Origin: an uncultured Blautia sp.
GTDB lineage: Bacteria; Bacillota; Clostridia; Lachnospirales; Lachnospiraceae
Length of the DNA stretch: 5,126 bases
Assembly: GCA_934371915.1 (NCBI GenBank)
Contig: CAKROE010000130.1
Span: 1 to 5,126, forward strand
Direction: 5' to 3'
The position numbers and the translations under genes are program-made. Each line of letters opens with the position of its first letter. Position 1 is the stretch's first letter. The notes beneath the pieces are model-generated. The model ran no database searches. It saw only the letters and a program-made list of their open reading frames with translations, and was not told the DNA's origin. Positions 1 to 5,126 of the stretch are shown in pieces.

Positions 1-578
1 TGACGATCCGTGAGCATTTCGGTGACCTGAAAGGCCGTCGCCTGGTTTACATGGGTGATGCCCGTTACAATATGGGTAACTCCCTGATGATCGCATGCTC
101 CAAACTTGGTATGCATTTCGTAGCCTGCACAACAAAGAAATATTTCCCGAATCAGGAACTGGTTGACCTGTGCAAGACCTATGCAGAAGCTTCCGGCGGA
201 AGTGTAACTCTGACAGAAGACGTAGAATCCGGAACAAAGAATGCCGATGTTATTTATACAGATGTATGGGTATCCATGGGCGAGCCGGATGAAGTATGGG
301 AAGAGCGTATCAAAGATCTGACACCATACAAAGTAACATCTGCAGTTATGAAAAATGCAGGAGAAAAGGCAATCTTCCTTCACTGCCTGCCGGCATTCCA
401 TGATCTCAAGACAAAGATCGGTAAAGAAATGGGAGAGCGCTTCAATCTGACAGATATGGAAGTTACTGATGAAGTATTCGAATCTGCACAGTCACATGTA
501 TTTGATGAGGCAGAAAACCGTATGCATACAATCAAAGCAGTGATGGTAGCTACTCTTGGAGAGCCGGAGACAAAATGA
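1..578 (+). CDS. argF: ornithine carbamoyltransferase, C-terminal part (5' end outside window)
   Basis: This enzyme joins ornithine and carbamoyl phosphate to give citrulline in cytosolic arginine synthesis. The reading frame enters from the left edge (first full codon at 3) and gives 191 residues before TGA at 576-578. The family is usually about 330 residues, so roughly the first 140, including the carbamoyl-phosphate STRT-type motif, lie outside. Visible landmarks in order are MGDARYNMGNSLM (51-89), the ornithine-binding DVWVSMGE loop with SMG at 273-281, the catalytic HCLP at 381-392 followed by AFHD, and the C-terminal VFDEAENRMHTIKAVM. The SMG loop argues against putrescine carbamoyltransferase and aspartate carbamoyltransferase. 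A catabolic role (arcB) cannot be fully excluded, but no arcA or arcC is adjacent, so the biosynthetic name is preferred. Codons are biased as in greA and lysS. The last bases overlap the birA start. Confidence 0.95.
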   Translation, partial: TIREHFGDLKGRRLVYMGDARYNMGNSLMIACSKLGMHFVACTTKKYFPNQELVDLCKTYAEASGGSVTLTEDVESGTKNADVIYTDVWVSMGEPDEVWEERIKDLTPYKVTSAVMKNAGEKAIFLHCLPAFHDLKTKIGKEMGERFNLTDMEVTDEVFESAQSHVFDEAENRMHTIKAVMVATLGEPETK

Positions 579-1381
579 ACGTAATACCTTACAATACAGA
601 TACAATTTCAAAAGAAATACAGACAGAATGGGCGGGCAAAACCGTCCATTTTGCAAAAGAAATCGATTCTACGAATGAATGGTGCAAGCGCCTCTCAAAA
701 GAAGATGCCGTACATGGGACACTGGCGGTTGCAGAATTCCAGTCTGCCGGTAAGGGAAGACTCGGACGCAGATGGGTTGTGCCGGAGGGGAATTCGATTA
801 TGATGTCGATCCTTCTGAGACCGGACTTTGAGCCGCGTTTTGCATCCATGCTGACACTTGTTATGGGATTGAGTGTGGCGCAGGCGGTCAAAGAACTGGG
901 GGTGGACGTTTCTATTAAATGGCCGAATGATGTTGTAGTTTCACGGAAGAAAATCTGCGGAATTCTGACAGAGATGGGCCTTGAAGATGGTAAGATCCGC
1001 GAAGTTGTGATCGGGGTCGGAATCAATGTCAATCTGGCAGAAATTCAGGAAGAACTCAAAGACAAAGCAACTTCTCTTTATCTGGAAACAGGGAAGACTT
1101 ACGACAGAAATCTTCTGATCGGCCTTGTTATGGGAAAATTTGAAAAGAACTACGAGAAATTTGTACAGACCTGTGATCTTTCACTGATGATCGATGATTA
1201 CAATATGATGCTTGCAAATAAATGCCAGCCGGTGAGAATTCTGGATAAACTGGATCCGTACGAGGGCGTGGCACTTGGTATTGACCGCGAGGGAGAACTT
1301 CTGGTGCGGGTAGCAGATGGCAGAATCCGCAAGGTGTGTTCCGGTGAGGTGTCTGTGCGTGGACTGTACAGTTATGTGTGA
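575..1381 (+). CDS. birA: biotin--[acetyl-CoA-carboxylase] ligase, group I (no DNA-binding domain)
   Basis: The enzyme activates biotin as biotinyl-5'-AMP and attaches it to the lysine of biotin carrier proteins such as the acetyl-CoA carboxylase subunit. At 268 residues it is shorter than the 321 of E. coli BirA because the N-terminal winged-helix domain is absent: the catalytic core begins almost at once with EIDSTNEW (29-36). Other core motifs are the adenylate-binding loop AGKGRLGRRW (58-67), KWPND (115-119), KKICGIL with the expected catalytic lysine at about K126, and VVIGVGINVN (144-153). Residues 211-268 form the SH3-like C-terminal domain. The start ATG at 575 shares ATGA with the argF stop, and GGAGA at 566-570 inside argF serves as ribosome site, which suggests translational coupling. 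Without the helix-turn-helix this protein should not repress biotin genes directly. GTG valine codons are common, unlike argF, greA and lysS, which suggests modest expression. Confidence 0.95.
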   Translation: MNVIPYNTDTISKEIQTEWAGKTVHFAKEIDSTNEWCKRLSKEDAVHGTLAVAEFQSAGKGRLGRRWVVPEGNSIMMSILLRPDFEPRFASMLTLVMGLSVAQAVKELGVDVSIKWPNDVVVSRKKICGILTEMGLEDGKIREVVIGVGINVNLAEIQEELKDKATSLYLETGKTYDRNLLIGLVMGKFEKNYEKFVQTCDLSLMIDDYNMMLANKCQPVRILDKLDPYEGVALGIDREGELLVRVADGRIRKVCSGEVSVRGLYSYV

Positions 1382-1409
1382 GTAAGTATAATACAAGGAG
1401 TTATTTTTT

Positions 1410-1772
1410 ATGTATCAGGAAAATGTTGTGCTCTGCGGTGCAAGTGCCTATGAGCAGAAATACTATTTTAACCAGGATTTTGATTCTCTGCCGGAATCTG
1501 TAAAGCAGGAACTGCACATTATGTGTGTGCTTTATACAGAGGAGATTGGTGGTATCCTGACACTGGAATTTGATGATAACGGAAGCCTTCAGTTCAAGAC
1601 AGAAGCTCTCGATGCTGATGCAATGTATGATGAGATCGGCAGTGTTCTTCGAATCAAAAAACTGCAGACTGAGAAGAGAGAACTTCTGGAATCTCTGGAG
1701 ATGTATTATCGGGTATTTTTCCTCGGCGAAACAATTGAAGACGATGGGGAAAATGTGGATAAAGGGAACTGA
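1410..1772 (+). CDS. small uncharacterised protein, DUF6145-like
   Basis: This is a 120-residue acidic soluble protein with no signal peptide, membrane segment or recognisable catalytic motif. It starts at ATG 1410 behind AAGGAG (1395-1400, nine bases upstream). The sequence suggests a short alpha/beta fold: VVLCGASAYEQKYYF near the N-terminus (6-20), a helix, the strand pair IMCVLYTEEIGGILTLEF (37-54), then a helical stretch around KKLQTEKRELLESLEMYY (83-100) and a charged tail. From memory this matches the DUF6145 family of Lachnospiraceae and relatives, whose function is unknown. That assignment is recall, not a search. It lies 28 bases after birA and ends three bases before dusB, so it is almost certainly co-transcribed with both. 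A second frame at 1570-1785 overlaps it but has no family resemblance. No function is proposed. Confidence 0.85.
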   Translation: MYQENVVLCGASAYEQKYYFNQDFDSLPESVKQELHIMCVLYTEEIGGILTLEFDDNGSLQFKTEALDADAMYDEIGSVLRIKKLQTEKRELLESLEMYYRVFFLGETIEDDGENVDKGN

Positions 1773-1775
1773 TTT

Positions 1776-2741
1776 ATGGAGATGAAGTGGAAAATCGGTT
1801 CAGTTGAGATGGAAAATCCGTTTATCCTTGCGCCGATGGCCGGTGTGACGGATCTTCCGTTCCGTATGCTTTGCAAAGAGCAGGGAGCAGGACTTCTCTG
1901 TACGGAGATGGTCAGTGCGAAGGCAATTTCTTTCCATAATAAAAATACGATTTCGCTGATGCAGATCGATCCTTCGGAGCATCCGGTGTCCATGCAGATT
2001 TTTGGAAGCGAACCGGATCTGATGGCAGAGGTGGCAAAGAGTATTGAAGAACAGCCTTTTGACATACTGGATATCAACATGGGTTGCCCGGTGCCGAAAG
2101 TAGTCAACAATGGTGAGGGCTCTGCGCTTCTCAAGAATCCGGAGCTGATTCGTGAGATTGTGACGCAGGTTTCTCATGCGGTAAAAAAGCCGGTGACAGC
2201 CAAAATCCGTATTGGTTTTGAGGGATATCCGGTGGATCCGGTAGAAATTGCGAAGATCATCGAGGATTCCGGCGCAGCAGCTGTAGCAGTCCATGGCAGG
2301 ACACGGCAGCAGTACTATGCAGGGGAAGCAGACTGGGATACAATCCGCAGGATCAAAGAGGCGGTTTCGATTCCGGTTATTGGAAACGGTGATGTGGATT
2401 CGCCGAAAAAAGCAGAAAAACTTGTCAGAGAAACGGGTTGCGATGGTGTGATGATCGGACGTGCGGTAAGAGGAAATCCATGGATTTTCCGGGAAATGAA
2501 CCATTATTTTACAACTGGGGAATTACTTCCGAGGCCGTCCTGGGAAGAAATCAAAGAGATGATTCTTCGTCATACGAGAATGCAGATTGAACTGAAGGGA
2601 GAATTTACCGGAATTCGTGAGATGCGTAAGCACATTGCATGGTATACTGCCGGTATGAAACACAGTGCAGGACTGCGCCGGGACTCCAATCTCGTAAGTA
2701 GTTATGAAGAACTTGAAAAGTTGCTGGATTTTCGCGGTTAA
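1776..2741 (+). CDS. dusB: tRNA-dihydrouridine synthase, DusB type
   Basis: This FMN-dependent enzyme reduces uridines in the tRNA D-loop to dihydrouridine using NADPH. The 321-residue length is normal. In order it shows the FMN-site start APMAGVTDLPFRMLC (19-33), DINMGCPVPKV with catalytic Cys104 (99-109), the TAKIRIGF strand with Lys143 (141-148), HGRTRQQYYAGEADW with His173 (173-187), the phosphate-binding strands VIGNGDV (201-207) and GVMIGRAVRGNPW (224-236). A helical tRNA-binding domain fills about 250-321, including MRKHIAWYTAGMKHSAGLR. The start at 1776 follows AAAGGGA (1761-1767) at good distance; a second in-frame ATG two codons later lacks a usable site. DusB rather than DusA or DusC is inferred from overall resemblance to Firmicutes proteins and from the dusB-greA-lysS order. 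The exact target position (17, 20 or others) cannot be told. The TAA stop lies inside the terminator loop. Confidence 0.95.
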   Translation: MEMKWKIGSVEMENPFILAPMAGVTDLPFRMLCKEQGAGLLCTEMVSAKAISFHNKNTISLMQIDPSEHPVSMQIFGSEPDLMAEVAKSIEEQPFDILDINMGCPVPKVVNNGEGSALLKNPELIREIVTQVSHAVKKPVTAKIRIGFEGYPVDPVEIAKIIEDSGAAAVAVHGRTRQQYYAGEADWDTIRRIKEAVSIPVIGNGDVDSPKKAEKLVRETGCDGVMIGRAVRGNPWIFREMNHYFTTGELLPRPSWEEIKEMILRHTRMQIELKGEFTGIREMRKHIAWYTAGMKHSAGLRRDSNLVSSYEELEKLLDFRG

Positions 2742-2763
2742 TCGCGGATTTCCAGCCTTTTTT
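2723..2763 (+). terminator. rho-independent terminator after dusB
   Basis: GCTGGA (2723-2728) pairs with TCCAGC (2751-2756), two T-T mismatches follow, and the inner part TTCGCG (2731-2736) pairs with CGCGGA (2743-2748, one G-U) around the six-base loop GTTAAT. Six T residues follow at 2758-2763 after one C. The left arm and loop contain the last dusB codons and its stop. It ends the argF-birA-dusB unit and insulates it from the greA promoter. Confidence 0.88.
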
Positions 2764-2767
2764 GTCC

Positions 2768-2796
2768 TTGACAAGGCATATAGATTTCGGTATAAT
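2768..2796 (+). promoter_or_regulatory. consensus sigma-A promoter for greA-lysS
   Basis: The -35 box TTGACA (2768-2773) and the -10 box TATAAT (2791-2796) both match the housekeeping consensus at all six bases and are separated by the ideal 17 bases. There is no TG extension before the -10 box. Start of transcription is expected near A2803. The T-run of the preceding terminator lies at about -45 to -40, where an A/T tract could also help the polymerase alpha subunit; that part is inference. Confidence 0.93.
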
Positions 2797-2802
2797 ACAG
2801 GA

Positions 2803-2903
2803 ATTGTGAATATCCTAGAATAAGTCTGCCCTTTTTGCGGTATGATGATTCCGGGAGAGTATATCCAATGAGTATCCGGCTATTTTGAAAGGGTGTAAGG
2901 ATT
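2803..2903 (+). promoter_or_regulatory. greA 5' leader with possible pairing over the ribosome site
   Basis: The expected untranslated leader is about 101 bases. It contains CCCTTTT (2829-2835), complementary to GAAAGGG (2887-2893) with one G-U, and two further G-U pairs outside (2828-2894, 2827-2895). This would cover the likely greA ribosome site, whose best-spaced part is GGTG at 2892-2895. Between the two arms a weak stem CCGG/CCGG (2851-2854 with 2876-2879) can form. Two tiny reading frames also lie here: ATG 2842 to TGA 2871, and ATG 2868 to TGA 2888, the second preceded by GGGAG at 2853-2857. No known riboswitch or T-box pattern is recognised. Leader extent depends on the predicted start site, and a regulatory role is unproven. 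Confidence 0.45.
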
Positions 2904-3386
2904 ATGGAAGAAAAGAAGAATTTATTGACATATGCAGGTCTCAAGAAACTCGAAGATGAACTGCATGATTTAAAAGTAGTAAAAAGAAAAGAAGTTGCAG
3001 AAAAAATCAAAGAAGCAAGAGAGCAGGGTGACCTGTCCGAGAACGCTGAGTATGATGCTGCAAAGGATGAGCAGAGAGATATCGAAGCAAGAATCGAAGA
3101 AATCGAGAAGATCCTTAAGAACGCAGAGGTTGTAGTTGAGGATGAAGTTGACCTTGACAGAATCAGCGTTGGCTGCAAAGTAAAAGTATATGATTACGAA
3201 TTTGAAGAAGAGATGGAATTAAAACTTGTCGGTTCTACAGAGGCAAACAGCCTGGAAGGTAAGATTTCCAACGAATCTCCAGTAGGTAAAGCACTGATCG
3301 GTGCACACACAGGTGATGTTGTAGAAGTTGAGATGCCGATGGGTATTATGAAATATAAAGTTCTGGAAATCCAGAGAAACGTATAA
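2904..3386 (+). CDS. greA: transcription elongation factor GreA
   Basis: GreA enters the secondary channel of RNA polymerase and stimulates cleavage of backtracked RNA, rescuing stalled complexes. The 160-residue length is standard. Residues 7-80 form the antiparallel coiled coil, with the signature [17 protein letters not shown] (38-54) at its tip. The two acidic residues that act at the polymerase active site are Asp43 and Glu46, both intact. Residues of about 84-160 form the FKBP-like domain, including [16 protein letters not shown]. The tip signature and standard length identify a functional Gre factor; GreB is not expected in this group. The ATG at 2904 has GGTG (2892-2895) eight bases upstream, while AAGG at 2897-2900 is too close to be the main site. 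It is first in the unit with lysS, 31 bases apart with no terminator between. I see no internal GTG valine codons, in keeping with high expression. Confidence 0.97.
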   Translation: MEEKKNLLTYAGLKKLEDELHDLKVVKRKEVAEKIKEAREQGDLSENAEYDAAKDEQRDIEARIEEIEKILKNAEVVVEDEVDLDRISVGCKVKVYDYEFEEEMELKLVGSTEANSLEGKISNESPVGKALIGAHTGDVVEVEMPMGIMKYKVLEIQRNV

Positions 3387-3400
3387 ATAATCAAAAGAAC

Positions 3401-3409
3401 AGAAGGAGG
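3401..3409 (+). promoter_or_regulatory. strong ribosome binding site fixing the GTG start of lysS
   Basis: AGAAGGAGG matches the anti-Shine-Dalgarno core and ends eight bases before GTG 3418. The next in-frame ATG is at 3679, which would remove the conserved N-terminal helices (including [10 protein letters not shown]) and part of the anticodon-binding domain, so GTG is the start. Confidence 0.9.
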
Positions 3410-3417
3410 CCAAAGAA

Positions 3418-5126
3418 GTGGCAGAGCAGAAGAAGCAGGATACAAACCAGCTGCTGAAGGTTCGTCGTGAAAAGCTTGCAGACCTGCAGGCAAATGGAAA
3501 GGACCCTTTTCAGATCACAAAATTTGACCAGACACATCATTCACTTGAGGTAAAGAGTCTCTATGAAGCACATGAAGCAGAGATCTTAAAAGACCGCAAG
3601 ACACCGGATGTAGAAGGTCTTGATGAAGCACAGGCAAGAGAAGTCCTCAAGAAGGACTATGAAGAAAGAAGAGAAATCATGGATGCGAGCCCGATCCACG
3701 TTGCGATCGCCGGCCGTATGATGTTCAAGCGTGTCATGGGAAAAGCTTCTTTCTGCAATATTCAGGATTTACAGGGAAATATTCAGGTATACGTAGCAAG
3801 AGATGCTATCGGAGAAGAATCTTATGCAGATTTCAAGAAATCTGATATTGGAGATATCTTCGGTCTGGAAGGTTTTGCTTTCAGAACAAGAACCGGTGAG
3901 ATCTCTATTCACGCTGAAAAAATGACTATGTTAACCAAGAGTTTACAGATCCTTCCGGAGAAATTCCACGGACTGACAGATACAGATACTCGTTATCGTC
4001 AGAGATATGTAGACCTCATCATGAATCAGGACAGCAAGAAGGTATTTATCAAACGTTCCCAGATTCTCAAAGAGATCCGTAACTTCCTTGCAGACCGTGA
4101 CTTCATGGAAGTAGAGACTCCTATGCTGGTTTCCAATGCAGGTGGAGCAGCTGCAAGACCGTTTGAAACACATTACAATGCACTGAACGAAGATGTTAAG
4201 CTTCGTATTTCACTGGAACTCTATCTGAAACGACTGATCGTCGGCGGACTTGAAAGAGTTTATGAGATCGGCCGTGTATTCCGTAATGAGGGTGTTGATA
4301 CACGTCACAATCCGGAATTCACTCTGATGGAGCTTTACCAGGCATATACAGATTATGAAGGAATGATGGAACTTACTGAGTCTATGTTCCGTTATCTGGC
4401 AGAAAAAGTCTGCGGTTCCACAAAGATTTCCTATAATGGAGTAGAGATCGACCTTGGTAAGCCGTTCGCACGTCTGACAATGAACGAAGCAATCAAGAAA
4501 TATGCAGGAATCGACTTTGATGAAGTAGCAGATGATGAAGCTGCAAAAAAACTTGCTGACGAGCATCATATTGAATATGAGGCTCATCATAAGAAAGGTG
4601 ATATCATCAACCTGTTCTTCGAAGAATACTGTGAGAAAGAACTGATCCAGCCTACATTTATCATGGATCATCCGATTGAGATTTCTCCGCTGACCAAGAA
4701 GAAACCTTCTGATCCAAGCAAGGTAGAGCGCTTCGAGCTCTTCTGTAATACATGGGAAATGTGTAACGCATATTCCGAGCTGAATGATCCGATCGATCAG
4801 AGAGAGCGCTTTAAAGCACAGGATGCTCTTGCTGATGCCGGTGATGAGGAAGCAAACCATACAGATGAGGACTTCCTGAACGCACTTGAGATCGGTATGC
4901 CGCCTACAGGTGGTATCGGATACGGAATTGACCGTCTGGTTATGCTCCTGACAGACAGCCAGGCAATCAGAGACGTACTTCTGTTCCCGACAATGAAGTC
5001 CCTGGACGCTGACAAGAAGGCTTCCAAGACTTCCGAAGCAGTTCCTGCAGAGGCTGAAAAACCGGTTGAAAAGATTGATTTTTCTAAGGTAAAAGTCGAG
5101 CCATTGTTTGAAGAAATGGTTGATTT
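3418..5126 (+). CDS. lysS: lysine--tRNA ligase (class II) with C-terminal extension, 3' end outside window
   Basis: This class IIb synthetase charges tRNA-Lys with lysine. The window holds 569 residues, open to the right edge. The N-terminal helix [10 protein letters not shown] (15-24) leads to the OB-fold anticodon-binding domain at about 90-175, with [15 protein letters not shown]. The catalytic domain carries motif 1 around [10 protein letters not shown] (228-237), the lysine-site stretch [15 protein letters not shown] (242-256), motif 2 around [19 protein letters not shown] (283-301), and motif 3 [13 protein letters not shown] (498-510) with Arg506. A normal enzyme of about 500 residues ends near LLFPTMK (521-527). 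Here the frame continues through a Lys/Ala/Glu-rich linker (about 530-552) into [18 protein letters not shown] and beyond. Such tails in clostridial relatives resemble a Trbp111-like tRNA-binding domain, but that is recall and the tail is cut off. It is co-transcribed with greA, and no T-box precedes it. Confidence 0.96.
   Translation, partial: MAEQKKQDTNQLLKVRREKLADLQANGKDPFQITKFDQTHHSLEVKSLYEAHEAEILKDRKTPDVEGLDEAQAREVLKKDYEERREIMDASPIHVAIAGRMMFKRVMGKASFCNIQDLQGNIQVYVARDAIGEESYADFKKSDIGDIFGLEGFAFRTRTGEISIHAEKMTMLTKSLQILPEKFHGLTDTDTRYRQRYVDLIMNQDSKKVFIKRSQILKEIRNFLADRDFMEVETPMLVSNAGGAAARPFETHYNALNEDVKLRISLELYLKRLIVGGLERVYEIGRVFRNEGVDTRHNPEFTLMELYQAYTDYEGMMELTESMFRYLAEKVCGSTKISYNGVEIDLGKPFARLTMNEAIKKYAGIDFDEVADDEAAKKLADEHHIEYEAHHKKGDIINLFFEEYCEKELIQPTFIMDHPIEISPLTKKKPSDPSKVERFELFCNTWEMCNAYSELNDPIDQRERFKAQDALADAGDEEANHTDEDFLNALEIGMPPTGGIGYGIDRLVMLLTDSQAIRDVLLFPTMKSLDADKKASKTSEAVPAEAEKPVEKIDFSKVKVEPLFEEMVD

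Noticed and set aside
1365..1392. TATAAT at 1387-1392 with TGTACA 16 bases upstream, as a promoter for the DUF6145-like gene
   Set aside because: Transcription would begin near 1399, inside the ribosome site AAGGAG (1395-1400), so the transcript would lack it. The -35 match is only four of six.
1800..2504. 234-codon open frame on the minus strand inside dusB
   Set aside because: Antisense shadow; the translation is rich in His, Arg and Cys and looks like no known protein, while the + strand shows full Dus motifs.
2829..2846. TATGAT at 2841-2846 as a second greA promoter, and the T-run at 2832-2836 as a leader terminator
   Set aside because: No -35 box lies at usable spacing and no GC-rich hairpin precedes the T-run.
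3362..3375. Small hairpin TCTGG/CCAGA at the end of greA as a terminator or attenuator before lysS
   Set aside because: Only five pairs, within coding sequence, and no T-tract follows.
3387..3417. Possible T-box or other tRNA-sensing leader before lysS
   Set aside because: The gap to greA is only 31 bases and holds just the ribosome site, and the greA leader shows no T-box sequence.
4210..4860. 216-codon open frame on the minus strand inside lysS
   Set aside because: Antisense shadow of a well-conserved gene, with no recognisable family and no supporting context.

Overview
The window looks like ordinary core chromosome of a low-to-mid GC Gram-positive anaerobe of the Clostridia, most likely Lachnospiraceae. 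The reasons are the strong AGGAGG-type ribosome sites, the consensus sigma-A promoter, the close protein matches to clostridial families, the dusB-greA-lysS gene order, and a small gene that resembles the DUF6145 proteins of that family. The genus cannot be fixed from the sequence. All genes lie on the + strand and there is no mobile element, RNA gene, CRISPR array or gene-free stretch over 300 bases.

Unit 1 (1-2763) is four tightly packed genes. They are the 3' part of an ornithine carbamoyltransferase gene (argF type, cut by the left edge), birA (biotin-protein ligase without a DNA-binding domain, overlapping argF by ATGA), a 120-residue DUF6145-like protein, and dusB (tRNA-dihydrouridine synthase) three bases further on. 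A hairpin plus six T residues overlapping the dusB stop ends this unit.

Unit 2 (2768-5126) starts five bases after that T-run with a perfect TTGACA-17-TATAAT promoter. A leader of about 100 bases follows, then greA (transcript cleavage factor) and lysS (lysyl-tRNA synthetase). lysS starts at GTG behind a strong ribosome site and runs off the right edge.

Unit 1 mixes arginine synthesis, protein biotinylation and tRNA modification, so it is probably kept together by shared transcription rather than by one pathway. Unit 2 is a transcription/translation housekeeping pair with the codon bias of highly expressed genes. I found no new system. The two points most worth a second look are the C-terminal extension of LysRS beyond the normal end of the enzyme, and the greA leader, where a CCCTTTT segment can pair with the greA ribosome site and a six-codon reading frame ends just before it.
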